This document shows positions 23,001-32,100 of a stretch of DNA of 64,000 nucleotides, in pieces. Location of the stretch: assembly GCA_013350335.1 (NCBI GenBank), contig CM023540.1, positions 47,227,222 to 47,291,221 on the forward strand, written 5' to 3'. Below the pieces are notes generated by a model that saw only the letters and a list, made by a program, of their open reading frames with translations, was not told where the DNA came from and did no database searches. A program made the translations under genes and the position numbers. The stretch is from Chimonanthus salicifolius (taxonomy: Eukaryota > Streptophyta > Magnoliopsida > Laurales > Calycanthaceae). Every line of letters starts with the position of its first letter. Within the stretch, counting starts at the first letter, position 1.

Positions 23001-25774
23001 TGTAGTCCTCCATAGAGGTAAACTGTGCTCCCCTAAGTAAACGTTTTGGTGCTTGGGTTTGGAAGGTAATCATTTTGGAAATGACTAAGCAAACATGTTC
23101 TTCATAATGGGGGTTGATTGGTGGATCACTGGATCCACCTGAAATTAGAGCTTTAGGAAGAGAGTGACTTGTACCTATGGTTAGGGTCATCAAAATGAAC
23201 AGTTAGATGATAGATTTCATTTAGTTACCTTTCAAAAAAAAAAGAGATGATAGATTTCATTTTTGGATGGTGTATGGCGGGGTGACTTCTCTTTTAAAGA
23301 TTATTCCTTCTTTGTATGGCTTTGAGTAGAGATAATTTCAAAAAACCTCTCCAAAAAAAAAATAATAATTAAAAAAAAATGGCTCATCAAGCAGTGTGGA
23401 GCCCCAGACAGCAAATGGAAGCTGAAAGGTTGGTGTATTTGAGCCTTCAACTATTGAGTATTTTACTCCCTTGTCTTTGGCTGCAAATTGGGAAGCATGA
23501 TCCTTCTGGCTTCTCAGATAAATCTTTCTATTTCTGGCTAGTGGAAATGTGGATCATCTAGCAGTTTGTATGGCAATTTGGAAGATTCTCCACCTAGAGT
23601 TTTTGAAATTTTTTGGATGGCTGGTTTTAGGAGAATTCTATAATTAGTTTGGGGAAAAAGGCATCACATTGTAATTAATGGGTGTTATATGTGACTCTTT
23701 GATGCTAAGTGTGTGGATCACCTCTTTAATAGATTGGTTGACTTGATCCAAACCCAGTTAAAAATCGATAGGTTCTAATAAGAATTTAAAATAAAAAGAT
23801 TGATGGTCCAAACCTAAATCCAATCCCTCACTACCCTAGCTTCGATTTCAATAGATTGATCATGGATAGATGGGCATTGGTGGATGCCGCATTCTCCAAC
23901 AGCTATGATGATGTGTTTGTTGTAGCGAACTGAATGAATCAAATTGATAGGCATAGAATGGTTGACAATTTTATGGCTGACCATATGGATTCTTCAGATT
24001 GATCATTTGATGGGTCTAGTATAGACTATGTTCTAACTCATTGAGAAAGTAATCTATGACATCAATTGTGTATATCCTAGAATCTTGATTAAGTATTTGT
24101 ATTGTCACATCAAACATGGAATTTTTAAAATATGGGAATTTCAAATCCTTGAAGTTAATATCCTCATAATTTAAAATTGTGAAGGATTTAAATTTTATGA
24201 ATTTCATCAAATGCACAAACATGCCTTACGGATGGAAAAAATTGATTTGCTTGAAAAAGCTCAAATCTTCCATCCAAACCTTTTCATCTGCTCCTTCCCA
24301 AACATGCTCTAATTTTTTTTCAATCTAATTCAAAAGAGATGAGATGTCACTTGTTAATTTTCATAGCCTGTTATATTTGTGAAGTTTAATGTCCATTCCA
24401 TTCTAGTGCATGATAACTTCTGCACAATCCTTTATTAGTCCACCCCTTTGATTTGATTGGCTACCTTAAATTCTTGCACCTCTCTTTCTCTCTCTCTCTC
24501 TGCCCCCCTCTTCTCTTCCCATGGAATCTGTGTCTCCAAATCTTTGAAAGGCGGCCTTATTTTTGTGTACCACCATACCAATCCATTGGCACATTACCCC
24601 ATTTTCTGATATATTGTTGAAAATCTTAGGAGGGTTTATAAAGAATCTGTCTCAGTAACGTGCTTCTAAAAAAGTGGATTTATAAGCCAAGCAATCAATA
24701 GAGAAATAAGAAATTGTGTTAAGCAAAGCATCTACCTATTTTAGGTTTACTTATTTTTCTTTTTTGGCATCGTGAGGATAACAGAGTACTTTGTATGCAA
24801 ATTGTTTCTATTTCTGTTACAATGATGAAAATATCAGTGTCGCTGCTCTTTTTGGGAAGCAAAGGGAGAAAAAAAAATGGCTCCAATAGAAAGGCTTTTT
24901 GCCTTATACCCCGCAAGGAGGAGGAAAAAAAAGAAACAAATTGGTTATTTCTTCCATGGCTGCAAGTATTGTTTCTGAAAAGTGACATTCTATTGTAAAT
25001 TGTTTTGTGCATCAAATTGTATCATCCTGAGATTTTTATGGCATCTTAATAATAAATAGTTATAGGATTTTTATGTTCTCTTGAACAGGGTAAATATTTA
25101 ATGTAGTTTTAAAAAGTAAAAGAAAGGAATTTTCACAATCCCTTCATCTTGTATTCAAACTACACACACACACATGTATAGATTTGCAATTACATGTGAT
25201 CGTGTAGATAGATTTCTTAACACTTAATATAGCCCCATGAATCTTGATGAAGTTTGTCACCATTTCAAAAGTATATACAACCCATAAAATTTACTACAAA
25301 CTGGAAGGTTCTGAAAAATTGGGATTCAAGCTGCTACTCCTCTCTCTCTCTCTCTCTCTCTCCTGGTATACTGGGCACATGATGACTCCTATGACCCATC
25401 GGATGGAATGAATTCAATCTCTTTCACATCATATTGTGCATGTTTGGTGCTTCGTGGATTCTTTTCTGAAGGAAATGGTGATGTTTTGTTTGAAGGTCCA
25501 AATTGACATAGAGAATTTTGTCAACTCCTTTCGACCAGACATCATGGAAGCTGTGTATGCATGGGCAAAAGGGTCAAAATTCTATGAGATTATGGAGATT
25601 ACACAAGTGTTTGAAGGTAGCTTGATCAGAGCCATTAGAAGATTGGAGGAAGTCCTCCAGCAGCTTATTCTGGCAACTAAATCCATTGGAGAAACCCAGC
25701 TTGAGTCAAAGTTTGAGGAGGCTGTCACTAAGATCAAGCGTGACATTGTCTTTGCTGCTTCTCTGTACTTGTAA
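2686..25774 (+). CDS. DExH-box RNA helicase MTR4, C-terminal 578 residues (5' end outside window)
   Basis: Nuclear SKI2-like 3'-5' RNA helicase that feeds RNA to the exosome, acting in rRNA processing and RNA surveillance. Exons: 2686-2936, 8686-8809, 8900-9179, 9515-9669, 20614-20763, 20908-21140, 22135-22399, 25496-25774, all with GT/AG borders. They sum to 1737 nt without a stop until TAA at 25772. Exon 1 carries the end of RecA2 ([17 protein letters not shown] and motif [12 protein letters not shown]). Exons 2-4 carry the arch/KOW region ([12 protein letters not shown]). Exons 5-8 carry the C-terminal helical domain ([16 protein letters not shown]), and the protein ends [13 protein letters not shown], typical of the family. 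KFDGDKFRW favours MTR4 over its plant paralogue HEN2. Family members are about 990 residues long, so roughly 410 N-terminal residues lie upstream. Intron 4 is 10.9 kb and filled with transposons, yet the reading frame is intact. The 334-bp intron 9180-9514 shows nothing notable. Confidence 0.93.
3270..4020. repeat. diverged direct duplication of about 300 bp (two units)
   Basis: Unit 1 (about 3270-3700) and unit 2 (about 3730-4020) share in the same order: a GACATAACCC/GACATTGCTC-like start, CAATTTGAACCCAT or CAATTTAAACCCAT, CATTGGATT, AAATCCATGCAAA or AAATCTATGCAAA, TTTTTGGACCT, AATGGACCTG and TTTATGAAAACA. Unit 1 is longer because a SINE is inserted in it. The origin of the unit is unknown. 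Confidence 0.7.
3423..3605 (+). mobile_element. tRNA-derived SINE (183 bp)
   Basis: The head has Pol III promoter-like boxes: an A-box-like TGGTCTGACGG at 3436-3446 and a B box GAGTTCGATTC at 3478-3488. The tail is A-rich (AAAAAAGAAAAAAAG). A 14-bp duplication, TTGGACCTTTGAAA, flanks it at 3409-3422 and 3606-3619. The second unit of the local duplication has the same site without the insert. A copy on the other strand, at 37378-37560, shares the B box region, GACTTGCACATGC and the CCAAGAC/ACACCTTGGT end. Confidence 0.85.
4109..4262. repeat. two-copy 77-bp tandem repeat
   Basis: TTGGCACTTGGGTACAAGGA begins at 4109 and again at 4186. The two copies stay aligned through GGCACCCACTTTATGTTGAA and AACTTGGA. 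Copy 2 differs by scattered substitutions. Nothing coding is evident. Confidence 0.85.
4960..5058 (+). mobile_element. possible LINE 3' tail
   Basis: The pattern GTATTAATAAAATTG followed by TCATTAAAAAAAAG resembles the AATTAATGAAGTT...A(n) tails of the other LINEs in this window. No coding part is recognisable and no target-site duplication was found, so this is a weak call. Confidence 0.35.
7004..7183 (+). mobile_element. tRNA-derived SINE (180 bp), second family
   Basis: B box GTTCGAGTCCC at 7061-7071, preceded by an A-box-like region (GGGTAACTCAACTAG). The tail is A-rich (CAAAAAATAAAATAAAAG). GAAGTCCATTCAC is duplicated at 6991-7003 and 7184-7196. A related, more decayed copy lies on the minus strand at about 54990-55112. 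Confidence 0.85.
11122..12880. mobile_element. 1.76-kb fold-back (long inverted repeat) element inside the LINE
   Basis: TGATGCGGAGCACCA at 11122-11136 is mirrored by TGGTGCTCCGCATCA at 12866-12880. The similarity continues inward on both arms: ACATGTAATTAGGG/CCCTAATTACATGT, CCATACGGGATTGACACTTA and its complement, TGCATTATTTTTATTTAAAT and its complement. The single-stranded loop would be only about 12061-12118. Each arm is about 0.8-0.9 kb. The LINE zinc-binding and RNase H parts continue on either side, so it inserted into the LINE. A clean target-site duplication was not found and some LINE sequence may have been lost. No transposase is visible. Parts of the arms resemble LTR-type sequence. 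Confidence 0.85.
11640..11880. repeat. degenerate minisatellite in the left arm of the fold-back element
   Basis: Short units of the type CCAGATCTGTCCCAAAA recur about a dozen times with variation. The right arm has only a shorter counterpart (about 12320-12410), so the array has expanded or contracted in one arm. A Pro/Ser/Gln-rich open frame across it is a by-product of the repeats. Confidence 0.75.
15601..15702. mobile_element. hAT-like MITE, TATCGGCCGATA family, copy 1
   Basis: Starts CAGGGGTTTACAATTCGG and ends ATCTCGACCCCTG. It contains TATCGGCCGATA, a pyrimidine tract, an A/T switch and a second half-core TATCGGCC. The flanking octamers CCCTAAAC and CCTCAAAC match at 6 of 8 positions. 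This is the shortest copy in the window (102 bp). Confidence 0.75.
15778..17043 (-). mobile_element. TRIM (short LTR element) interrupted by a second TRIM
   Basis: Left LTR is 15778-16052 (TGTAACGACC...CCATCACA). A tiny internal region 16053-16097 ends TTTGATACCATA, the complement of a TGGTATCA-type tRNA-Met primer site, so the element reads on the minus strand. The second LTR begins at 16098, is broken at 16277 by another TRIM and resumes at 16921-17043, where it matches left-LTR positions such as GGCGATTTTCT, CACTTGGAGT and CCATCTGGTG. No coding capacity. Flanking pentamers do not match, so the target-site duplication is lost. Confidence 0.8.
16278..16920 (-). mobile_element. TRIM nested in the LTR of an older TRIM
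   Basis: LTRs 16278-16559 and 16653-16920 align along their length (CTAGTACAATATT, CCGCTTTGGGCCCGTACC, CTCCAAGCTTGGAGCCTGG, CATCGGGGCGGGGT). The internal region 16560-16652 ends TTCTGATACCATT, a reverse-complement tRNA-Met primer site next to the right LTR. TTTTC and TTTCC flank it (4 of 5 identical). The LTRs differ at a modest number of sites, so the insertion is not very recent. Confidence 0.88.
17155..18531 (+). mobile_element. internally deleted LINE carrying an ORF1 (gag-like) fragment
   Basis: The open frame up to 17786 has features of plant LINE ORF1 proteins with a DUF4283-like domain: [17 protein letters not shown], then [19 protein letters not shown], then [29 protein letters not shown] occurs at 17142-17154 and 18532-18544, giving a 13-bp duplication around the element. 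No ORF2 lies between ORF1 and the short 3' end, so the catalytic part has been lost. The frame opens upstream through TRIM sequence by chance. Confidence 0.75.
18545..20613. other. intronic stretch without recognisable feature, with TG microsatellite
   Basis: AT-rich sequence with no coding similarity that I can see. A TG run of about 17 units lies at 20019-20052. The last 30 bases before the exon at 20614 form the pyrimidine-rich acceptor region. Confidence 0.6.
21141..22134 (+). other. MTR4 intron 6 with CA microsatellite
   Basis: Bounded by CTAGG/gtaat and tacag/ATACG; the split GG|A glycine codon is restored. An A-rich and CA-repeat stretch lies at about 21290-21332. Nothing else is recognisable. 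Confidence 0.65.
22700..23120 (+). mobile_element. decayed LINE reverse-transcriptase fragment
   Basis: In one frame with stops, the order of motifs matches the part of LINE ORF2 after the catalytic core: [10 protein letters not shown], then SSWKGKYL, then RIERI.GFL, then [15 protein letters not shown]. These correspond to the usual FPxxYLGxPL, SWKxKxLS, RxEKxxRxFLW and HLVxWxxVCxPxxxGG blocks. Ends are unclear and no duplication was found. Confidence 0.6.
23223..23245 (+). mobile_element. ultra-short LINE 3'-tail insertion (23 bp) with 18-bp TSD
   Basis: The insert is AGTTACCTTTC followed by an A-run and G. It matches the very end of the LINE 3' UTR seen elsewhere in the window (GAAGTTATCTTTCAAAAAA). 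AGATGATAGATTTCATTT is present perfectly at 23205-23222 and 23246-23263. The likely origin is target-primed reverse transcription that stopped after about 10 non-A bases. Confidence 0.75.
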
Positions 25775-26829
25775 ACCTTCGACACTAATTTCACGAAAAG
25801 AGGAATTTTGCTCGACTGGCTCAAGGAAATAGGTAGCTACTGCCTAAATTACAAGTCAAATTATTCAGTTTTATTTATGGTAACAGGTGAATTTGGATGT
25901 ACACTCGTCACCAGAGCCCAACTCTTATGTGAAATTCCAGGTAGAATTGGAGCAGTGCAGGTGGGTTACTTCATTTTGTTCCCACTTTGATGAGGGCCAT
26001 CTTGAAAGCAGCTGATTCAGATTTCTTTTGATCAACCATCCTGCGCGCATAAGAGTGGATAAATACTGATTCCATCTTTAACCTGGTCCTCAAAGGGTGT
26101 AGATTCGCAATATACATGCTTATATTCCTTGAAATATGTATCTTTCTCTACAGCCAAGGCATTCGAACATCGACAGTTTAATTATTTCTTTTATCTTTTT
26201 CATCTGCTTGGTCCAATGTAAGAAATTTGTTGGATGGAAAGATTAGATATTCAGGTCTACCATCCTGTAGAATTTCATGCTCATGCTCATTGAATTTGTA
26301 TAATTTCCATATTATTTGCAAGTTCTTCATCCCATTAAAGCTTTGCTTATATTGATTTGATCATCCATTCTTTTAGACAGTTTGCCATGAAGAGCAGTTA
26401 GAGATATGTATATGAGCAGTAATACCCAGATGCAACATAGAATTATAAGATAAAATATAAAATTGTAATAGTAGTTCCTATTTGAATCTTGGACTTATGG
26501 CCCACACAACATTTACAGAATGACTGGGTATTGCCATGCACAAGCCAAGAAGGAAAGAAAAATTAAGGAGCACTTAACCAATCAATAGTGAAAAATGAAA
26601 AAAAATTGAAAAAAAAATAAAACTATAAAAACAATGAAAAAGGTTGATAAGAGTTGCAGAAGGTAAAACGTGAGTAGCTCATATTCATAATTTTCACATG
26701 ATTTAAGAATAGTATATATAAATTTGTGTTTTATACGTGGTTTTATGAAAATAGCCTTAAAAGGTTTCACATAATTCACCTATTTGAAGGGTAATACTAA
26801 ATTTAATTTACACACTATAGTCTTATATG

Positions 26830-27205
26830 CAGGGGTGTAAAAAACGGCATGGCCAATAATTCGGCCGATAAGTTTCTCTCTCTTATTATTATTTTTTTTT
26901 TAAATATAGATATTATTTTATTATTTTATTTTTTCTAAATTAAAAAATATAAAAAAATCTAAAAAGAAATTGTTTAAAAAAAAAATTGAAAATGTAAATA
27001 TAGGCCGATATTGGGCTGATATATTGACTTGGGTCCATCACCATTTTGTTTTTTTTTTTTTTAAATACCGATATTAATCATATCGGCTGATATCACGGCA
27101 TATTGGCCGATATAAAGCTTGTACGGCCGATACAATATGTATTGGCCGATATGATAAGGGGCTTAAAATCCGAATCATATCGATATATTGATATATGTAC
27201 ACCTG
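26830..27205. mobile_element. hAT-like MITE, TATCGGCCGATA family, long copy
   Basis: Starts CAGGGGTGTAAA and ends ATATGTACACCTG. The octamers CTTATATG (26822-26829) and TTTATATG (27206-27213) match at 7 of 8. Inside are several GGCCGATA half-cores and a segment, TAAATATAGGCCGATATTGG, with a matching region in the copy at 52898-53148. At 376 bp it is the longest member. Confidence 0.82.
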
Positions 27206-28142
27206 TTTATATGCATAAAAATATAATATGAATTATAAAAATTAACATTATAGTATATGTATAATTAAGTTATAGTTTATATGAATTAGCATTTGATTGA
27301 AATGGATTCCATATTGTATAAATATGGGCAACCTGCTGCTACTAATTTTTTTTTTAAAAAGTGTAAGAATATTAGAGAATCAAAATTAATTTAAAATCAT
27401 CAAAGTTGTGAGGTCTTAAAAAATGTAGTTTCTATGATCGGATCAAATGATTCTTATATGATTTTAAAACCATGTTAAGATCTTGAAATGGGCCATCAAA
27501 TAGAGTAAAAGTGGGTCCCATTTAGATATAAATTGTTGAGATTTAAAAATAATTTAAATAACTAAACATTTAGAGAGCCTACACAACATGGCTTATATGA
27601 TTGGGTCGATATGATATTTTTTACATATCATGTTCATACTTCATAGATGAAAAAATGTATCTATGGGGTAGTGTTGTGCTCCACTTATAAATTTATTTTT
27701 CCAAGGCCTTTCTTTCATGAAATTTTCCTTTAGATCAAGATCATTCAAATTTTTTAAACTCATCAAATTCAATTTTAAAATATTTTTTACTTACTTTAGT
27801 CATTTTTAGACAAAATTTTCATATTTTTAGTCATAATATGATGTGAGTATGATAAATTAATCGAACTCATCAAATTCAATTCTAAATTCTTTATTTTGGT
27901 CATTTTTCACATGAGCTTTTCTCATTTTTTTTTCTCCTTAAAACTATATCAACCTTAGATTAAATGTATGGTAAAGATTCATTTCACACATTTTTTGCTT
28001 ATGGCTCCATGAAAATAGAATTAAAAAATATTGAACCTATTTCATTGAATTAAATAACATATTAAAATTAAATTATATACTATAATTTATAGACAAAAAA
28101 TAAATATGATATCAAAACATAGATATATTTAAAATATGATAT

Positions 28143-28144
<2 letters not shown>

Positions 28145-28206
<62 letters not shown>
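28145..28206. repeat. (AT)n microsatellite
   Basis: About 30 uninterrupted AT dinucleotides in an already AT-rich spacer. Likely to be length-polymorphic. Confidence 0.97.
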
Positions 28207-28209
<3 letters not shown>

Positions 28210-28882
28210 AATTACAATTTATACGTAAGTGCATATCTATAAATTTATATAGGACAAAAATGGGTCTCATCTAAATGTAATTATTGGCTAGGCTATTTAA
28301 GAATATAAGATATTAAAAAAATAGTTTAAAATCAAGAAAATTGTGAGATCTTATAAAGCAATGATTTCTAAAATCGGATAAAACGATTTTTATGAATTCC
28401 ATATCTATGTTAAGATCTTTTAAAATGCCAACAAATTGAGTAACTCCTTTTAAATGGTAAGTATTTGAAATTTTCAAAACTTATAAGAGCATTTCATCTA
28501 ACAGCATTTACATGATTTTCCTTTTATTAAAGTATATAAATAGATGAGTTTCCTTTTTTTTAATAGTTCAATATTTAATCAAACCATTTGCTTCTTTTCG
28601 GAGCTTATCAATTTAATCTATTTTTCAAAAAAGGGGTCTTATTCACAATCTTATTAAATTGATAATAGAATTGGAAATCAACTTTGACTGATCATTTTAA
28701 ATCATTAAATTAGTTGACTAAGGAATTGGATGAAATTGATTTAGATGAATTAAATTGATTGGTTAAAATTGTTAAAATTTAGACGAATTAAATTGATTGA
28801 TAAATTTTTTTTTTTGAGTGTGATAAAAATGCGATTTAAGAATTAAGTTAAGTTTTGTAAGAAAGAATTTTTCTTTATGGTG

Positions 28883-29007
28883 TGGGCCCTTGAGACATGC
28901 CGAGTGTCCGTTGTGAGAAGCCGTTGGCGCCCAACGTTGAAAAAGAAAAATTTCGCGGGAAGGATGAAATCGCGGGAGAGGAATCAGATTTTAAAACATT
29001 TTCCCGC
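28883..29007 (+). promoter_or_regulatory. RPA1 proximal promoter with E2F-type and site II motifs
   Basis: TGGGCCC at 28883-28889 fits the plant site II/TCP motif. E2F-like sites follow: TTGGCGCC (28924-28931), TTTCGCGGGAA (28951-28961), TCGCGGGA (28970-28977) and TTTTCCCGC (28999-29007). No TATA box is evident. Such combinations are known for plant PCNA, RNR and other S-phase genes, so G1/S induction is inferred. ATGs at 28877 and 28964 open a frame overlapping the true start, so transcription probably begins downstream of about 29010. Confidence 0.75.
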
Positions 29008-29058
29008 TAAAACTGAATCCAGTAAAAACAGGTTCTTCCCCTCTTTTCCTTTGCCTCT

Positions 29059-29112
29059 TTCTTCATCTTCAACATCTTCTTCTTCATCTTCTTCATCTTC
29101 TTCTTCTTCTCT
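29059..29112 (+). repeat. CTT/CAT trinucleotide tract in the RPA1 5' UTR
   Basis: Repeats of CTT and CAT immediately upstream of the start codon at 29136. CTT-rich tracts are common in plant 5' UTRs. Translation in another frame gives a poly-Ser stretch that is not a protein. Confidence 0.85.
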
Positions 29113-29135
29113 TGACTTGGCGAAAAGGAATAGCG

Positions 29136-32100
29136 ATGGCCAAAACCGTTACTCCAGGGGCCATTTCCACTTTTCTTTCCAACCCATCTCCGGATTCTCC
29201 CAGTGAAATCCCTGAGATTGTTGTTCAGGTTGTCGATCTAAAGCCCCTCGGCAACACCAACCCCCGTTTCACGTGAGCCCTCTCCTTCCTTTCTCTATTC
29301 TTTTCCATTTCCGTATTGTTTTTTTTTCCCTCATTGGGTTTTTCATTTTGACTCCATATTTTGATAATAGTATCGATTTCAGTTTTTAGAGGCGTTTCCC
29401 TGTATCTGTTTGTTTCCTTTTACTTTGAGAGAAACTATGCTATGTTTTGTGATTCTTGTTTGTTATATTGACGAGGATTTGAGTTTAGGTGGTTTTGTTC
29501 ATCCCCATTTGTCAATGCTTCTGTTATTTATATGCCTGTCCTAAAAAATTCAGGTTTGGGCTTTGATTTCTCATTTTCTTTTGGGTTTTGTTGTTGACCG
29601 TGACAATTTTAACTTGTTATCAGCATATGGTGATTACACAAAATGATTTTTCCTAGTACGATTTAAAGACACGGGAGAGAAAAAACTAAGCTAATTTTAA
29701 GTTGATTTGAGTAGATGTTGAAGTGGACAGGTTCCACTAGATAGGGGTGAGTTGTGTCTGGAATATTGCAATGAGTTCATCAACTAAATCTCACCTTTGA
29801 TGTTTTGGTCTTTAAATTTCACTTTCAGTGATAAAAAAGTATCAGTAATTCTGGCAGGCATGAATGTTGTGTGAAGGGCTTTGAATACTGAGTGGAGATC
29901 GCTGTTGGAAAATGATAAACGAGTGCACTTATTGTGAGCACCTTTTAGAAATTTCTGTCTTATACAGCTATTACTATTGTTCTATGGTTGAGAAAAAGGA
30001 TTTGGTAACATTTCTTCAGCCCTAGTTTTTTTGAGTAATTTTTCCCTTTGATTAGTTGGTTACCTCTCAATGTAAGTTGGGTGGCAATGGATTGTACTAG
30101 ATCATGCTTTGATTTTTGGATCTCATTGTTCCATGAGATTGGGTTATTTTTTTTCCTCTTAGCCTTTTGTAGATGATTACATCTTTTTTAGTTTCTGTAT
30201 GGTCCATGTTGGCTCTGTCATTTGAATTACTGCCCTCGAAATTTAAGATTTCATACGTTTGAGTTCCCATTGCATATTTAGGCTCTCGCTCCATGAAAGG
30301 GAATGAAGCTGCTTCTGTATTTCTTGTTAAAATGATTATTTCCAAGAAAACACATTGTTTTTGTCTATGTTCTATTGTTCCACTTTGTATCTTTGTATAC
30401 ATTCACCTTCAGTTGACTGGACTCTTGGTTTTCTTTCTTCACTGGGATTGAAATGGTTCAAGTAATTATTGGCGTAATAATATTTTGAGGATTTTCTAAA
30501 TTCAACTTGCAGGTTTGTTGCTAATGATGGAAAGATGAAGCTCAAGGCAATTTTTCCAACATCCTTTTCTTCTGAGATAAGTTCTGGAAAGCTTCAGAAC
30601 CTTGGTCTTATACGTGTCCTTGAGTATACCTGTAATTCTGTTCCCAATCAGCCTGACAAGTAAAGCCCTATTCATACTGTTTTAGAATATGCTTGGAAAT
30701 ACCTTTTTTTCTTTTGTAAATGCCATGACTGTTGGTGTTTCAGGTGTCTGATTGTCATAAAATGTGAAGTGGTTTCTCCTGCACTTGAAATGGAAATCAG
30801 AAATGATGCAAAAATAGAAGACACCGGTATCATCTTGAAGCCAAAGCAGGAAATTACTGTCCAGTCTGCTTCTCAGATGATGACACTGCAACATGGGAAG
30901 TGAGTATTTCTACTATCATCAGTGGTCCCAAAGTTGATTCTTGGTTGTTTATCCTAGATGATGCAAGTAGTACTTTTGGCCGAAGAATGTAGGTTGGTTC
31001 TGCAATATGTTTCAATGTTCTTGTCATTTTAAACAACATACAAAAGGTATTTGCATGTGTCCTGGATTGAAAGAATGTATGTGATTATTATTGTCTTGTA
31101 CACAGTACATAGTGAAAAATAGCTGTTTTGATATGATTGATATACTGCTGTTACGTCACATACATACCAGTATCCTAACCGGTTGCTGATTTTGACATGG
31201 AAATGAAATCAGGAATGAAGTAAAAACAGAACACAAAGGCATAATTGCAAAATCTGCCGCTCAGATTGTGAATGAGCAACACAGAAAGTAAGTATTCTCT
31301 CCACTCTTGATTTTATCTTATCTTATTCTTGATCAGTCATCAATTGCTTATGCAACTGGTACATTCAATGGGAAGTATATGTATGTGTTTCATTTTTTTT
31401 TTAAATTATTTAAGGAGGGTCTTTGGATGGTCTTGAATTACATAAGTTGCTTCTATGCTTGGAGCATTGTGTAAAAATAGAACTCGGAACAAGTGAGGAG
31501 GAATGATTCATAAAGGTCCTCCATATGGTAAGCTTTGCCCTTTTTTTTTGAAATTGATTCTTGTGTGGCTCACCTTATATCATGGGAAATCATTGGATAT
31601 ATCACATTGATATGGGTGATAGGCACCAGTATTACCCATGCACAAGTGACATTCACATTTAGAGTGACCCTACTTGTCTTTGTCTCCAATTATTCTCTAT
31701 TGTCTATTTCAATCTAGCAATGAATGATTCTCATCGATTTAAAGGTGACCTTGTTACCATTAGTCGGGAAGCATAAGATTGGGTGATTTCACATGATAAA
31801 AAGTGGGCTGCACATCATGGATTTTAAAGAATGACATTTATGTTAATGAATTGTTCTATAATCAATCCAAAAGAAAGCATCCAATGGTCACCAGTTCATC
31901 CTAGTAGTCGTTGACTACTTTTAAAAATGGGTGGAGGCAGAGGCAGTGTTCTCTTCCATAAATGAGATACCATTTTTCTCTTGTATATGGTCACCCTAGC
32001 TGATATATGATACGGTTTTCAGTGGAAGGTTGGAAATGATATTGATTGATAATTGAATTTCTCTATCGTCTAAAGTACACAGTAGAACAGGCAATCTATT

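Larger units (their letters stand above)
22400..25495 (+). other. MTR4 intron 7 (3.1 kb)
   Basis: Contains a decayed LINE reverse-transcriptase fragment and a 23-bp LINE-tail insertion, listed separately. CT microsatellites lie at about 24482-24501 and 25338-25362. From 23640 to 25430 I see no further element with certainty. The acceptor reads TTTGAAG/GTCCAAATT. Confidence 0.65.
25775..28862. other. spacer between MTR4 and RPA1 (about 3.1-3.3 kb)
   Basis: The MTR4 3' UTR must start at 25775; no strong AATAAA-type signal stands out. From 26,400 on the sequence is very AT-rich and holds one hAT-like MITE and a long AT microsatellite. No gene was seen. The RPA1 promoter motifs begin near 28,880. 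Confidence 0.65.

Noticed and set aside
2686..25774. assignment to HEN2 rather than MTR4
   Set aside because: Both helicases end in similar C-terminal sequences, but KFDGDKFRW after the AKTVVFT block and the [14 protein letters not shown] segment fit MTR4 as I know the two families.
28877..29206. 109-residue Ser-rich open frame upstream of RPA1
   Set aside because: It is the CTT/CAT tract of the 5' UTR read in another frame and overlaps the real start at 29136. A translated upstream ORF is possible only if transcription starts further upstream.
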